A stretch of 64,000 bases of DNA from Frateuria aurantia DSM 6220 (GTDB lineage: Bacteria; Pseudomonadota; Gammaproteobacteria; Xanthomonadales; Rhodanobacteraceae). Positions 18,187 to 28,504 of this stretch are shown one piece after another. The first letter of the stretch is position 1, and each line of letters opens with the position of its first letter. A model generated the notes under the pieces. That model saw only the letters and a list, made by a program, of their open reading frames with translations, had not been told where the DNA came from and did no database searches. Location of the stretch: positions 1,240,001 to 1,304,000 of the forward strand of contig NC_017033.1 of the NCBI RefSeq assembly GCF_000242255.2, given 5' to 3'. The position numbers and the translations under genes were made by a program.

Positions 18187-21100
18187 TTAGTGCAGGCCCA
18201 GATCCACCCGTGTCACCGGCTCGTGCGCGGCCGTGCCATCGGATGCGTGCTTCTTGCCGTCGTCGGAGCTTATCAGGGGTACATGCAGCGACACACGGGT
18301 GTCGTTGATCTTGCCGTGCATCCAGCCGGCCACGGCCAGGGCTCGCTTGCTGGCCAGATTCTGCAGCTGGTGCTCGCCGATGCCGGCATGTTCCTTGATC
18401 GCGGCCATCATGGCGGCATCGGAGGGCGTCTTCTCCATGCCGAGGAAGTTCCTGGGCTTCTTGAAGCGATCCCGGTGGTACACCTTCACCAGCAGGTCGT
18501 GATATTCATCGGCCGGCAGTTTGGGCATCGGTCCGTCGGCATCGATGTGCTGACGGTGGTATTCGCTGCGGATCTCGTTGTCGACCCAGTGCTCGCGCAG
18601 TCCCTGTACATCGGCGACCGGGTCAGCCCGGCCGGTGATATCAAGATTCAGCGAAGGGCGTTGTTTCAGCATGGTCGCCAGCTTCTGCAAATGGCCGATG
18701 GCGGTGGCATCCAGCTCGGCCGAGCCGGGGGCGAAGCGCAGCTGGCCCAGCTCTCTGGGGCCGCTGTGATCGCCGAAGGCCGAGGCCAGCAGTCGGAAGG
18801 GCGAGCTGACGGCCCGGCCGACCAGATCGCGCATGGCATGCCAGAACAGGTCGCTGATGCTGAATTGCGGGTCCGACAGCGAGCCGGAAACCGGCAGGCG
18901 GATATCGATTTCTCCGCGCGAATTCTTCAGCAGGGCGATCGCCAGCTTGACCGGAAGATGCGCTACGCCGGGCGTGGTGACGGCCGGACCGAAGGTCAGC
19001 TGACTGATCAGCAGGTGGTTTTCCGCCTGCAGCCTGCCGTCTTTCAGGATGTAATGCACGTCGGCATTCAGCAGGCCCGATGTGATCGGATAGCCGGTAT
19101 AGCGGCTGGAATAGGTGCTGAGGTTGGGCAAGGGCACGCTGTTGGCCGTGCCGGTGACATCGGCGAAGGCATCCGGGGCCAGCGGATCGATCTTGCCTTC
19201 GATCAGCACCGGCGAGAGCTGGTTCAGGGTACCGAACAGCGCCAGGTCGGCGGGTGCGCCGCCCAGATTGCCGAAGCTGCCGATCCGGCCTTGCAAGCCG
19301 GTGACGTCGGCATTGAAATGAGGTCTGACGAAGTTGTCGCTGTAATTGAGCTGCCCCTGCAGCATGCGGATGCCGCCGATATGCAGTTGCATCGGCAGGC
19401 TGGCGCTGACCTGCAGGGCAGGCACGCTGGAGACGTTGCCGGAGACGGAGCCTGGCGCGGCGGCATGACTGATGGTGGTGGTCGTGGTCACTTCGTTCGG
19501 CGCTGCCAGCAGTCGTTCAAGATTGGTATGGCCATCCGGATTGACGATGACGCGGGCATAGAAGTTGGCCAGTCCGATCTGCTGGATATCGACCCGGGTC
19601 TGGCCCCGGTGTCTGCGCAGTTGCAGGCCGTCGAGCTGCAGATGGCTCCAGCGCAGCAAGGGACCGCCGCTGGTCAGATCCTTGATCTGTACATGGTTGA
19701 GGCGGGCATCGCCCTGGAAGGCGTATTGATGCGCGGAGTGATACAGAAGCCGGCCTTTGCCGCCCATGCGGGCACTCTGGATCTGGATCTGCAATGGCAG
19801 CGGCACCAGATCCTGGATCGGGGCCAGGTCGACGCGATCCATTTGCAGCATCAACTGTGCGGTCACCGGCGACAAGCCGACCGGTCCGTCGGCTTTGATC
19901 GTGCCGCGATGACCGGTAACGGCATCCAGATTCAGCTCGGCCTGGCTGCCGGCTTTGCTGGACAGGTGCTGCAGTCGCAATTGCCGGATATCCAGCTGCA
20001 ATGGCTGGGGATGGTCATCACCCCTCTGCTGCAATTGCAGCTGGGCCTGGCTGAGCGTGAAGCGTCCCAGCTGCCATGACCATGGCGCTGCGGCTGTCAC
20101 GTGGCCAGACCGGGCGGCCGTACCGGAGGGAAAGGACCAGCTTTGCAGCAGGTCCAGGCTGTCATCCTGCTTGCGGGCTGTCAGCTGCAGGCCTTGCCAT
20201 TCGGCATCAGCCAGATCCACGTGCCGACGGCTCAGGTCCAGGGTATTCAGTTGAAGATCAAGGCGTTGCCATTGCAGCGGGGCGAGGCCCAGCCGCTGCA
20301 GCTTGACGTCGCGCAGGCTCAGTCGGGAGGTTCCCAGCTGCAGTTGCAGGGACGGTTTCAGGCTGGCCTTGAACTGGGTCAGGCTGTCCAGCCGCCCATC
20401 AAGCTGAAGCTGGTGCCGCCATTCGGCCGGCAGCCAGGCCAGCCATGGTGCCAGCGCCAGATTCTTGACCTGGGCGGTGCCGGACGCGCGCAGGGCCTGC
20501 CATTGCAGGTGACTGTCCAGTTGCAGATCACCTCCGCTGCCGACATGGGCCGACAAGTGCAGGGGGACGGCCTTGTCGTTGCTGGAGGCGATGCTGCCCA
20601 GAGTCAGCTGCAGCTGACTGATCTGCAGGGGGGCATCCATGCCGGCGCGCCGCACCTCCAGCTGCGCCTGATGCAATTCGATGCCGGCGATGGCCAGCTC
20701 CGGTGCGCGGATGGTTGTCGGTGCTGCCGTTGCAGGCGTGGCAACCGTGCCGGTCGTGGCGAGGGGCGGAGTGGCGATGGCTGTCGGGGCCGTGGCTGCT
20801 GGTCGGGTCAGTGCATCCAGCCAAGGCAGGTGACCGCCGGCATCCAGTTGCAGCTTGACCCGCGGCTGATCCAGGCTGATCCGGCCCAGCCGATAGCGAC
20901 CTTGCAGGGGGTCTACATCAGTCAGCTCGATATCGGCCGAGGCCAGGTCCAGCAGGGGCTGGCGGTTCGCGGTCTGGATCTGCAGCTGCCGCAACTGCAG
21001 TTGTCCCTGCAATTGCAGCGAGGCCGGCTGCCGCCCTGCGTCGTAGTCCAGTTGCAGATCGCCGGACAGCCGGCCCGAAGGAATGGCCAACGGCAGGGCC

Positions 21101-21732
21101 ACGGGAAGATAGGGCAGCCAGGCGGCAAGATCGGCATTCTGCAACTGGATATGGGCCCGGCTGCGCAGCTGGCTGGCGAACGGCAGGGTGCTGGCCTCGA
21201 TGTGCAGCGGTGCGCCGTCCATCCGCAGATCCAGGCGGGGACGCACTTCCAGATCTGGACGGGCGCCGATATTGGCGAGCAGGGGTATCGCCAGTTGCAG
21301 CTGGTCCAGCCGGTGTCGACGCTGCAGAACCTGGTCGTTCATGTCTACCCGGCCATTGATCAGTTCGATATTGGCGATGGCGAACTGCGGCAGCGGACCG
21401 GTGGACGGTGCCAGCAGCGGTGCCAGCAGGTCATCGATATCGAGCTTGCCTGATGGCAGGCGGCTGAGCTGGATCTGTGGCTGCAAGATTCGCAGTCGGC
21501 CGATGACGGGCACCCGGTACCACAGCGAACGCCAGGAAAGGCGCGTGTCGATCCGTTCGACGTCGGCGATGTCAGCACCGCTGGTGCGTCGGAGCCCCAG
21601 CTGCTGGATGCCCAGATTCAAGGTCCACGGGTTGAAGCGAATGGAGCCGATATCGACATGAAACCCGGCCGGCAGCAGGTTCGGGCGATGCAAGGTGTGG
21701 CGGATCGCCCATGGCACCAGCAAGGCCGGCAA
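18187..21732 (-). CDS. giant DUF748/AsmA-like envelope protein
   Basis: A protein of at least 1181 residues with an N-terminal membrane segment and a long body of repeating beta-strand segments rich in Leu, Gln and Asp, as in AsmA-like/DUF748 proteins. The C-terminal third includes the DUF748 pattern [19 protein letters not shown] and an OmpA-like tail ([24 protein letters not shown]). The family is related to the bridge-like AsmA/TamB/YhdP proteins linked to phospholipid transport to the outer membrane. The start is unclear: TTG 21732 falls inside the membrane helix. The frame stays open to about 21924 without ATG, GTG or TTG, and a CTG at 21831 follows a GGAG site. Confidence 0.8.
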   Translation of the reverse strand: MPALLVPWAIRHTLHRPNLLPAGFHVDIGSIRFNPWTLNLGIQQLGLRRTSGADIADVERIDTRLSWRSLWYRVPVIGRLRILQPQIQLSRLPSGKLDIDDLLAPLLAPSTGPLPQFAIANIELINGRVDMNDQVLQRRHRLDQLQLAIPLLANIGARPDLEVRPRLDLRMDGAPLHIEASTLPFASQLRSRAHIQLQNADLAAWLPYLPVALPLAIPSGRLSGDLQLDYDAGRQPASLQLQGQLQLRQLQIQTANRQPLLDLASADIELTDVDPLQGRYRLGRISLDQPRVKLQLDAGGHLPWLDALTRPAATAPTAIATPPLATTGTVATPATAAPTTIRAPELAIAGIELHQAQLEVRRAGMDAPLQISQLQLTLGSIASSNDKAVPLHLSAHVGSGGDLQLDSHLQWQALRASGTAQVKNLALAPWLAWLPAEWRHQLQLDGRLDSLTQFKASLKPSLQLQLGTSRLSLRDVKLQRLGLAPLQWQRLDLQLNTLDLSRRHVDLADAEWQGLQLTARKQDDSLDLLQSWSFPSGTAARSGHVTAAAPWSWQLGRFTLSQAQLQLQQRGDDHPQPLQLDIRQLRLQHLSSKAGSQAELNLDAVTGHRGTIKADGPVGLSPVTAQLMLQMDRVDLAPIQDLVPLPLQIQIQSARMGGKGRLLYHSAHQYAFQGDARLNHVQIKDLTSGGPLLRWSHLQLDGLQLRRHRGQTRVDIQQIGLANFYARVIVNPDGHTNLERLLAAPNEVTTTTTISHAAAPGSVSGNVSSVPALQVSASLPMQLHIGGIRMLQGQLNYSDNFVRPHFNADVTGLQGRIGSFGNLGGAPADLALFGTLNQLSPVLIEGKIDPLAPDAFADVTGTANSVPLPNLSTYSSRYTGYPITSGLLNADVHYILKDGRLQAENHLLISQLTFGPAVTTPGVAHLPVKLAIALLKNSRGEIDIRLPVSGSLSDPQFSISDLFWHAMRDLVGRAVSSPFRLLASAFGDHSGPRELGQLRFAPGSAELDATAIGHLQKLATMLKQRPSLNLDITGRADPVADVQGLREHWVDNEIRSEYHRQHIDADGPMPKLPADEYHDLLVKVYHRDRFKKPRNFLGMEKTPSDAAMMAAIKEHAGIGEHQLQNLASKRALAVAGWMHGKINDTRVSLHVPLISSDDGKKHASDGTAAHEPVTRVDLGLH

Positions 21733-21932
21733 CAGACTCCAGCCCAGGATCAGGCCGAGCAGGGTCTTCCATGGCAGCCAGCGCAGCCGGTGCGGCGGCG
21801 GGCGAGATGTCTTGGCAGCGGCAATGTCCAGCGCTTTGACTCCGTCAGGCTGATCCGGTCCGCCGGCGGGCGGCTGTCTGGCGGCATGGTAGCAGGCCGT
21901 CGCAGCCGGAACACGCCGGCCGGGTCATCGGT

Positions 21933-22964
21933 TTACCAGGAGCAGACCACCTTGCCGCAGGCGCCTGCGTCCATCAGGTCGAAGCCGCGCTGGAAATCGT
22001 CGATCTGGATCTGGTGGGTCAATGCCTTCTGCAGCGGGAAGCCTGTCAGCACCATCTGGGTCATCTTGTACCAGGTCTCATACATCTTGCGGCCATAGAT
22101 GCCTTGCAGTGTCAGGCCCTTGAAGATGACCTTGTCCCAGTCGATGCCGGCGCCGCTGGGCAGAATGCCGAGCAGGGCGATCTTGCCGCCGTGGTACATG
22201 GTGCTCAGCATGTCGTTGAAGGCGCGCGGATTGCCGCTCATTTCCAGACCGACGTCAAAGCCGTCGATATGCAGATCCTTGACCACCTCGGTCAGCGACT
22301 GGTTGGCGACATTCACGACACGGGTCGCCCCCATGTCGGCGGCCAGTTTGAGCCGGTAGTCGTTGATGTCGGTGACCACCACATTGCGGGCGCCGACATG
22401 CTTGGCAATGCCGGCGGCAATGATGCCGATGGGGCCGGCACCGGTGATCAGCACATCCTCACCGACCAGGTCGAATTCCAGTGCGCAATGGGCGGCATTG
22501 CCGTAGGGATCGAAGAACGCGGCCAGTTCGGAAGGGATCTGGTCGGGAATCGGCCACAGATTGCTGGCCGGTACGGCAACATACTCGGCGAAGGCGCCGT
22601 CACGATTGACCCCAATCCCTGTCGTGTTGGGACACAGGTGCTGGCGGCCAGCCCGGCAATTGCGGCAATGTCCGCAAACAACATGACCTTCCGCGGATAC
22701 ACGGTCGCCGATCGCGTAGCCGACTACGCCCGGGCCGATTTCGGCGACCCGGCCGACAAATTCATGGCCGATGACCAGGCCGGGCCGGATGGTGCGCTGA
22801 CTCCAGCTGTCCCAGTTGTAGATATGCAGGTCGGTGCCGCAGATCGCGGTTTTCTCGACCTTGATCAGTACCTCGTTGGGGCCGATGACGGGCATCGGCA
22901 CCTCTTCCATCCAGATTCCGCGGGACGGGTGGCGCTTGACCAGGGCTTTCATTGTCGTGGACAT
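21933..22964 (-). CDS. tdh: L-threonine 3-dehydrogenase
   Basis: A 343-residue zinc MDR enzyme oxidising L-threonine to 2-amino-3-ketobutyrate with NAD+. It begins [19 protein letters not shown]. The catalytic zinc ligands are in [13 protein letters not shown] and GHEFVGRV, the four-cysteine structural site is in [15 protein letters not shown], and the cofactor turn is [18 protein letters not shown] 22964 or ATG 22952 (MKALVK, the usual N-terminus) may be used. With kbl it forms the threonine-to-glycine pathway, though a DUF748 gene lies between. A TATAAT -10 box sits at 23020-23025 on this strand. Confidence 0.97.
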   Translation of the reverse strand: MSTTMKALVKRHPSRGIWMEEVPMPVIGPNEVLIKVEKTAICGTDLHIYNWDSWSQRTIRPGLVIGHEFVGRVAEIGPGVVGYAIGDRVSAEGHVVCGHCRNCRAGRQHLCPNTTGIGVNRDGAFAEYVAVPASNLWPIPDQIPSELAAFFDPYGNAAHCALEFDLVGEDVLITGAGPIGIIAAGIAKHVGARNVVVTDINDYRLKLAADMGATRVVNVANQSLTEVVKDLHIDGFDVGLEMSGNPRAFNDMLSTMYHGGKIALLGILPSGAGIDWDKVIFKGLTLQGIYGRKMYETWYKMTQMVLTGFPLQKALTHQIQIDDFQRGFDLMDAGACGKVVCSW

Positions 22965-23019
22965 GGAGTGTCGAACCAGCAAATGGGAAAGGGGGCAGGA
23001 TGGGCCTGCCTGACCGGCG

Positions 23020-23025
23020 ATTATA
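23020..23025 (-). promoter_or_regulatory. consensus -10 box for tdh
   Basis: The reverse strand reads TATAAT, a perfect -10 hexamer, about 55 nt before the tdh start. No good -35 is found at 16-18 bp, so activator dependence is possible. Confidence 0.45.
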
Positions 23026-23115
23026 GAACCCCGGCCTTTCGCCTGCATCGGCCGGCGGGAGCTTGCGGCCGGCAACGTGGCGGGCAAGCTGGCCGCTCAC
23101 GCTCTACAATAGGCC

Positions 23116-24066
23116 ATGTCTATCGATACCCGACCACTTGCGATTTTCCTGATGGGGCCGACAGCGTCCGGCAAGACAGCCCTGGCCTGCGCCTTGAGCG
23201 AGGCCTTCGGGTTGGACCTGATCAGCGTGGACTCTGCGCTGGTGTACCGCGGCCTGGATATCGGTACCGCCAAACCCGATCCGGCGACCTTGCAGCGCTA
23301 TCCGCACGCGCTGGTCGATATCCGTGATCCCGGGCAGGCCTACAGTGCCGGCGAATTCCGCACGGATGCGCTGGCGGCCATGCGGGCGAGCACGGCACGC
23401 GGGCGGATCCCCCTGCTGGTCGGCGGTACCGGCTTGTACTTCCGGGCCTTGCAGAGTGGCCTGTCGAGCTTGCCGGCGGCTGATCCGGCGATTCGCGCAC
23501 GGCTGACGGCCGAGGCCGCCGCAGACGGCTGGGCTGTCCTGCATGCCCGGCTTGCCGGGCTGGATCCGGCGGCGGCGGCAAGGATCGGGCCGGCCGATGC
23601 CCAGCGCATCCAGCGGGCACTGGAAGTGATCGAGATCAGCGGCGAGCCGCTGTCCGTGCTGCAGTCCCGTGGCCAAGATCAGTCTCTGGGCTGGCGGGTG
23701 CTGAAACTGGCCTTGTGGCCGCAAGATCGGGCGATTCTGCATCGGCGTATCGAGCAGCGGTTCGAGGCCATTCTGGCGGCAGGGCTGATCGATGAAGTGC
23801 GCCGCCTGCTGCAGGCCGCACCGTTGGATCCCGAGCTGCCGGCGCTGAGGGCGGTGGGTTACCGGCAGGCGCTGGAGTGGCTTGCCCGGCCGGGTCAGCC
23901 CTTGCAGGAGCTTCGCGACAAGGGGGTGTTCGCCACCCGCCAGCTGGCCAAACGGCAGCTGACCTGGTTGCGTGCGGAGCTGGATGCCCGCCATCTGCGG
24001 ATGGAGGCACCCGATCTGGACGCACGGGCTGCGTCGGCCATTCGCGACTTTGTGCGATTGAACTGA
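23116..24066 (+). CDS. miaA: tRNA dimethylallyltransferase
   Basis: A 316-residue enzyme that transfers a dimethylallyl group to N6 of A37 in tRNAs reading UNN codons. The N-terminal P-loop is [33 protein letters not shown] is the family signature, followed by [29 protein letters not shown] and the C-terminal [15 protein letters not shown] 23116 has no ribosome site. A TACAAT hexamer at 23105-23110 lies so close that the transcript may be leaderless. It precedes hfq and hflX, the conserved gammaproteobacterial order. Confidence 0.97.
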   Translation: MSIDTRPLAIFLMGPTASGKTALACALSEAFGLDLISVDSALVYRGLDIGTAKPDPATLQRYPHALVDIRDPGQAYSAGEFRTDALAAMRASTARGRIPLLVGGTGLYFRALQSGLSSLPAADPAIRARLTAEAAADGWAVLHARLAGLDPAAAARIGPADAQRIQRALEVIEISGEPLSVLQSRGQDQSLGWRVLKLALWPQDRAILHRRIEQRFEAILAAGLIDEVRRLLQAAPLDPELPALRAVGYRQALEWLARPGQPLQELRDKGVFATRQLAKRQLTWLRAELDARHLRMEAPDLDARAASAIRDFVRLN

Positions 24067-24103
24067 TACTTTGTTGCAGGCGCACAGCGGCAAGCGTCTG
24101 CGC

Positions 24104-24133
24104 TTTATTTGTGTGTTTAAATACAGTTAATAT
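24104..24133 (+). promoter_or_regulatory. candidate hfq promoter
   Basis: An AT-rich stretch between miaA and hfq contains TAATAT (24128-24133) as a -10. A weak TTTATT -35 lies 18 bp upstream. An hfq-proximal promoter downstream of miaA is well known in other gammaproteobacteria. Confidence 0.4.
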
Positions 24134-24199
24134 CCGGGAACTTGGACCCGCGCGGTTTTGCACTTTTTGGGGTCCACCCGTCTGGAGGGGAAAAAAACA

Positions 24200-24475
24200 A
24201 TGTCCAAAGGACAATCGCTGCAAGATCCGTTTCTGAATGCATTGCGTCGTGAGCGCATTCCAGTCGCGATTTATCTGGTGAACGGCATCAAGTTGCAGGG
24301 TACGGTCGAATCTTTCGACCAGTTCGTGGTGTTGCTGCGCAATCAGGTCAGCCAGATGGTCTACAAGCATGCCATTTCCACCGTGGTCCCCAGCCGCAAT
24401 GTCCGCCTGACTCCGGCGGGTCAGGACGACGCGGTGGAAGCCCAGATCATCGAAGGCGGCACCGCTGACGCTTGA
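24200..24475 (+). CDS. hfq: RNA chaperone Hfq
   Basis: A 91-residue Sm-like protein that forms a hexameric ring and pairs small RNAs with mRNAs. It has [18 protein letters not shown] (distal and proximal face residues), the Sm1 region [20 protein letters not shown] and the Sm2 motif [12 protein letters not shown]. The C-terminal tail is short, as in Xanthomonadales. ATG 24200 follows a GGAGGGG ribosome site. It is part of the miaA-hfq-hflX cluster and a hairpin at 24511-24546 follows. Confidence 0.98.
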   Translation: MSKGQSLQDPFLNALRRERIPVAIYLVNGIKLQGTVESFDQFVVLLRNQVSQMVYKHAISTVVPSRNVRLTPAGQDDAVEAQIIEGGTADA

Positions 24476-24510
24476 TCGCCGGGAGTTCGACCCCAGGTGG
24501 CCGACGACTG

Positions 24511-24546
24511 AAGGCCCGCGATTCCGGAGACGGAGTCGCGGGCCTT
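24511..24546 (+). terminator. hairpin after hfq
   Basis: Eleven-base arms (24511-24521 with 24536-24546) enclose a 14-base loop. There is no T-run, so attenuation rather than full termination before hflX is likely. Confidence 0.6.
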
Positions 24547-24610
24547 CGGGTGTATGCTTTGTCGACGGCAGATCGGCTGCCGAAAGATTTTTGGAGGCTT
24601 GGGTCCAGCA

Positions 24611-25960
24611 GTGTTCGATAGACAAAAAAAAGGTGACAGGGCCGTGCTGGTATTGCCGCACGGCGGTTCGGTCAGCGGCAATCCGGTACGGCGTGCCGAT
24701 GAATTCGCCGAACTGGCGGCTTCGGCCGGGGCTCAGGTGCTGGCGCGGGTCGCGGCACGGGTAGCCGACCCCAACCCGCGTTATTACATCGGCACCGGCA
24801 AGGCCGAGGAAGTGCGCGAAGCCGCCGCGGCTGTGGATGCCAATGTCATCCTGGTCGACCATATTCTCAGTCCGGTGCAGGAACGCAACCTGGAAAAATT
24901 GCTGGACCTGCGAGTGGTGGACCGGGCCGGCCTGATTCTGGACATCTTTGCCCAGCGAGCGCGCTCGCACGAAGGCAAGCTGGAGGTCGAGCTGGCTCAG
25001 CTCAAGCATCTGGCTACGCGGCTGGTCCGGGGCTGGACCCATCTGGACAGCCAGCGCGGTGGCGCCATCGGCAACCGCGGTCCCGGCGAGACCCAGCTGG
25101 AAACCGATCGTCGCCTGCTGGGCGAGCGTGTCAAGCTGCTGACCCGGCGACTGGAAAAGGTCCAGACCCAGCGTACCCAGCAGCGGCGGGCGCGATTGCG
25201 CAATACCGTGCCGCGCGTAGCGCTGGTCGGCTATACCAATGCCGGCAAGTCGACCTTGTTCAATGCCATCACTCAAGGGGATGTCTATGCGGCTGACCAG
25301 CTGTTCGCAACTCTGGATCCGACGGTACGCCAGCTGGAAGGACTGACTTGCGGGCCGGCTGTGCTGGCCGATACCGTGGGCTTCGTCCGCGACCTGCCGC
25401 ATGATCTGGTCGCAGCCTTCCGCGCGACGCTGGCTGAAGCCAGGGATGCCGATCTGCTGCTGCATGTAAGTGATGCGGCTGATGACGAGCGAGAGCACCT
25501 TCAGCAGGTGGTCGACGAGGTCCTTGAAGAGATCGGTGCCGGTGACGTGCCCCAGTTGCGGGTGATGAACAAGGTCGACCTGACCGAAGGCCTGCCACGC
25601 CTCGACCGTGATGCCGAAGGCAAGGTGCACCGGGTCTGGCTGTCGGCCGCCAGCGGGCAGGGACTGGACTTGTTGCGCGATGCGCTGGGTGAGTTGCTGG
25701 CCGGTCATGATCGCATCCGTGCCACGGTGTGTCTGCCGCTGGCATTCGGTCGCCTGCATGCCCGGTTGTGGGCGCAGGGGCTGATTACAGCCGAGCGTGT
25801 CGAGGATGATGGTTGGTACCTGGATCTGCAGACGCCGCGCCAGGTACTGGTCCAGCTGGCCTCCCATCTCGGCGGAGCCGAAGCCGTCTGGTTGCGCGAG
25901 GTCGCCGGTCCGGAGCCCGAACCGGCGGATGATGAGTATGAGGTCTTGCCGCTGACCTGA
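24611..25960 (+). CDS. hflX: ribosome-splitting GTPase HflX
   Basis: A 449-residue Obg-HflX superfamily GTPase that binds the 50S subunit and splits stalled or hibernating ribosomes. An N-terminal HflX domain (ADPNPRYYIGTGKAEEV, VDHILSPVQERNLEK) is followed by the signature GGAIGNRGPGETQLETDRR. The GTPase domain has GYTNAGKSTLFNA (G1), ADTVGFVRDLP (G3) and NKVD (G4). The start is GTG 24611 (VFDRQKKGD), which matches the MFDR... N-terminus of E. coli HflX. A GGAGG site lies 13 nt upstream, and an in-frame TTG at 24599 is an alternative. It completes the miaA-hfq-hflX cluster. Confidence 0.95.
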   Translation: MFDRQKKGDRAVLVLPHGGSVSGNPVRRADEFAELAASAGAQVLARVAARVADPNPRYYIGTGKAEEVREAAAAVDANVILVDHILSPVQERNLEKLLDLRVVDRAGLILDIFAQRARSHEGKLEVELAQLKHLATRLVRGWTHLDSQRGGAIGNRGPGETQLETDRRLLGERVKLLTRRLEKVQTQRTQQRRARLRNTVPRVALVGYTNAGKSTLFNAITQGDVYAADQLFATLDPTVRQLEGLTCGPAVLADTVGFVRDLPHDLVAAFRATLAEARDADLLLHVSDAADDEREHLQQVVDEVLEEIGAGDVPQLRVMNKVDLTEGLPRLDRDAEGKVHRVWLSAASGQGLDLLRDALGELLAGHDRIRATVCLPLAFGRLHARLWAQGLITAERVEDDGWYLDLQTPRQVLVQLASHLGGAEAVWLREVAGPEPEPADDEYEVLPLT

Positions 25961-25992
25961 GGGGCGGTCAAGCCTGATGCCGGAGTACTTGC

Positions 25993-26940
25993 ATGCATGT
26001 AGTGGCCGCGATTTTGAAAGATGCCGCCGGGCGGGTATTGCTGGCGCAACGCCCGCCCGGCAAGCATCTGGCCGGGCAGTGGGAGTTTGCCGGTGGCAAG
26101 CTGGAGCCTGGCGAGGGGCGCCTTCAAGGTCTGGTTCGCGAGATCGAGGAAGAACTGGGCGTCACCGTCCAGGCGGCCCATCCATGGATATGGTTGCCTT
26201 GGCGCTACGGTGACCGATCCTTGCAGTTGGACGTCTGGATGGTGGATTCATGGCAAGGTCTTCCGCGCGGTCGCGAAGGGCAGGCGATTGCCTGGCGCGA
26301 TCCTGCTTCGATGGATCCGGGCCTGATGGCAGGCGCCGACCGGATGGTGCTGCGCCGCTTGCAGCTGCCTCCGCGATATCTGATCACTTCGGCCGAAGCG
26401 GCGCCTCAGGATCGCCCACGGATCGAGCGGCAGCTGCGTGAGTGGCTGGCCGGTGGTCAGAGCCTGATCCAGTTGCGGCTGCCCTTGTGGTCGGTGGCGC
26501 AGATACGTGCCCTGGCGGCGGAGTTGCTGCCTGTGGCGCGGTCCGTCGGCGCCAGCCTGCTGTTGAATGCGGATGTCGAGGGAGCGCGCATGCTGGGAGC
26601 GGGCACAGGTGTGCAGCTGCGCTCCAGTCAGTTGGCGCAGTGGTCGCAACGGCCTCTGCCATGGGGGCAGCGGGTGGGTGCCAGTTGTCACGATGTCGAC
26701 GAACTGGCCGCGGCGGTGGCGCTGGATGTCGACTTCGCGACCTTGTCGCCGGTCCGGGCCACGGCGTCGCATCCCGGTGTGCCGGGTATGGGCTGGGAGC
26801 GATTTGCCGAGCAGGTGGCCGCTGCGGCGGTGCCAGTCTATGCCCTGGGTGGTGTGGGCCCCGATGATGGCGCCCGTGCCGCCGAGGCCGGCGCCCAGGG
26901 CGTGGCCGGCATCAGGGCCTTCGTCGACCGGGGCGACTGA
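25993..26940 (+). CDS. Nudix hydrolase fused to thiamine-phosphate-synthase-like domain (MutT-ThiE)
   Basis: A 315-residue two-domain protein. Residues 1-130 form a MutT-type Nudix hydrolase with the Nudix box GGKLEPGEGRLQGLVREIEEELG, which cleans oxidised nucleotides such as 8-oxo-dGTP. Residues 130-315 form a TIM-barrel like thiamine monophosphate synthase/TenI (PPRYLITSAEAAP, QLRLPLW, LLLNADVEGARMLGAGTGVQLRS, YALGGVGPDDG). Such fusions are known in pseudomonads and xanthomonads, but the role of the second domain is unsettled because key ThiE phosphate-site residues are degenerate. ATG 25993 has a GGAG site 9 nt upstream. It lies 32 bases after hflX. Confidence 0.88.
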   Translation: MHVVAAILKDAAGRVLLAQRPPGKHLAGQWEFAGGKLEPGEGRLQGLVREIEEELGVTVQAAHPWIWLPWRYGDRSLQLDVWMVDSWQGLPRGREGQAIAWRDPASMDPGLMAGADRMVLRRLQLPPRYLITSAEAAPQDRPRIERQLREWLAGGQSLIQLRLPLWSVAQIRALAAELLPVARSVGASLLLNADVEGARMLGAGTGVQLRSSQLAQWSQRPLPWGQRVGASCHDVDELAAAVALDVDFATLSPVRATASHPGVPGMGWERFAEQVAAAAVPVYALGGVGPDDGARAAEAGAQGVAGIRAFVDRGD

Positions 26941-26942
26941 TA

Positions 26943-27575
26943 TCAGCCGTCGATGACATAGTCCCTGGCCAGGCGAAGATACTGCTGATGCAGGGCGGCC
27001 ACCTGGTCGTCCAGCGCCGATTCGCTGCCGTTGTTGCGGATGACGTCATCGGCGATGGCCAGACGGGCCGCTGCGCTGCTCTGGCTGGCGATGATGCGTT
27101 CGGCCAGTTCGATGCCGATGCCGTCACGCTGCAGCAGGCGCTGCAGCTGCAGTGCCGGATCGATGTCGATCACCAGCACCCGTTGCAGCCAGTCATAGGC
27201 TGCCTGATGTTCGGTCAGCAAGGGAATGGCCAGCATGGCATAGGGCTGATGCTGCTGCCGTACCTTGTCCTGCAGCCAGCGCCGGATCCGGGGATGGATG
27301 ATGGCTTCCAGTTCGATCCTGGCGGCAGGCTTGTCGAAAATGCGCGCACGCATCGCAGGGCGATCCAGTTCGCCGGCGGCATCCAGGACTCCGGACCCGA
27401 AGCGCTCGACGATCTCGGCCAGACCGGCGCTGCCGGCAGCCACTACGGCGCGCGCAGCCTGATCGGCATCATGAACGGGAACGCCCAGGGTCTGGAAGCG
27501 TCGGGTGACCGCGGTCTTGCCGGCGGCGATGCCGCCGGTGACGGCGACGACCCAGGCTCGGTCCGCGGTGGTCAT
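26943..27575 (-). CDS. coaE: dephospho-CoA kinase
   Basis: A 210-residue enzyme for the last step of coenzyme A synthesis, phosphorylating dephospho-CoA at the 3'-OH. The P-loop is TGGIAAGKTAVTRRF, with the substrate-contact HDADQAARAVV and the lid IPLLTEHQAAYDWLQRVLVID. ATG 27575 overlaps the pilD stop by four bases (ATGA), so it is translated as the last gene of the pilB-pilC-pilD-coaE unit, an order conserved in Xanthomonadales and pseudomonads. Its stop lies 2 bases from the convergent Nudix-ThiE gene, with no terminator between them. Confidence 0.96.
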   Translation of the reverse strand: MTTADRAWVVAVTGGIAAGKTAVTRRFQTLGVPVHDADQAARAVVAAGSAGLAEIVERFGSGVLDAAGELDRPAMRARIFDKPAARIELEAIIHPRIRRWLQDKVRQQHQPYAMLAIPLLTEHQAAYDWLQRVLVIDIDPALQLQRLLQRDGIGIELAERIIASQSSAAARLAIADDVIRNNGSESALDDQVAALHQQYLRLARDYVIDG

Positions 27576-28423
27576 GGCCGCAGCCACTGCAGCCACAGCG
27601 GGGCGAGCTGGTGACCGGTGATCAGCCACAGCCAGCCGGCTGCCGCCAGAAACGGTCCGAAAGCCATCGGCACGCCTTGTTGTCGGTGGCGGCCCAGGAT
27701 CAGACCGATGCCGACCACGGCGCCGACCAGGGATGACAGCAGGATGATGGGCAGCAGGGCGCCCGGTCCCATCCATGCGCCCAGTGCCGCCAGCAGCTTG
27801 AAGTCACCATGACCCATGCCTTCCTTGCCGGTGAGCAGACGGAACAGCCAGTACACGCTCCACAGACTGAGATAGCCGATGGCTGCACCGAGAATGGCGT
27901 CGGCCGGTACTGGCCCGAAGGGCCACAAGCTCAGCAGCAGACCGGCCCACAGCAGCGGCAGGGTGATCGCATCAGGCAGCAGCTGGGTACGGATATCGAT
28001 CACCGCGAGCGTCAGCAAAGCCCAACCCAGACCCATGGCTGCCAGTGCATGCAGATTGGCGCCGGTATGAAAAACGGTGATGCCGCCGATCAAGGCGGCG
28101 GCCAGCTCGACCAGCGGGTACTGGATCGAGATCGGCGCCTGACAGTAACGGCAGCGACCGCGCAACATGAGCCAGCTCAGCAAGGGGATATTGTCCCGCA
28201 GTCCCAGCGGATGCTGACAGTGCGGGCAGTGCGAGGCCTTGCGCACGATGCCCGGTGGCAGCTCGGCATCGGTCGGGAGCTCAAGGCAGCGCTGGGCCTC
28301 CTGCCGCCATTCGGCCTCCATGCGCCGCGGCAGGCGCAGGATCACTACGTTGAGAAAGCTGCCCACGATCAGGCCAAACAGGGCGGCCCAGCCGGCCCAG
28401 ATCAAGGGAGAGAATATCGGCAT
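27572..28423 (-). CDS. pilD: type IV prepilin peptidase / N-methyltransferase
   Basis: A 283-residue polytopic membrane aspartic protease that cleaves prepilin leader peptides and methylates the new N-terminus. The N-terminal domain has the zinc-binding cysteine pairs SHCPHCQHPL and CRYCQAPIS. The two active-site aspartates lie in AVIDIRTQLLPD and GHGDFKLLAALG. About eight helices are present. ATG 28423 was chosen; a TTG two codons earlier is possible. It is cotranscribed with pilC upstream and coaE downstream. Confidence 0.96.
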   Translation of the reverse strand: MPIFSPLIWAGWAALFGLIVGSFLNVVILRLPRRMEAEWRQEAQRCLELPTDAELPPGIVRKASHCPHCQHPLGLRDNIPLLSWLMLRGRCRYCQAPISIQYPLVELAAALIGGITVFHTGANLHALAAMGLGWALLTLAVIDIRTQLLPDAITLPLLWAGLLLSLWPFGPVPADAILGAAIGYLSLWSVYWLFRLLTGKEGMGHGDFKLLAALGAWMGPGALLPIILLSSLVGAVVGIGLILGRHRQQGVPMAFGPFLAAAGWLWLITGHQLAPLWLQWLRP

Positions 28424-28504
28424 GGTCAAGTGCTGCGATCCATTTCAGTTCAATGCCGCCATCGGCGGAAAAGGGGGGGGGTACCGGGGCGAGCGGATGT
28501 TGCT

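Noticed and set aside
18139-20079. 646-codon plus-strand frame
   Set aside because: It lies opposite the DUF748 gene; its Gln- and Asp-rich low-complexity look is the mirror of that gene's codons.
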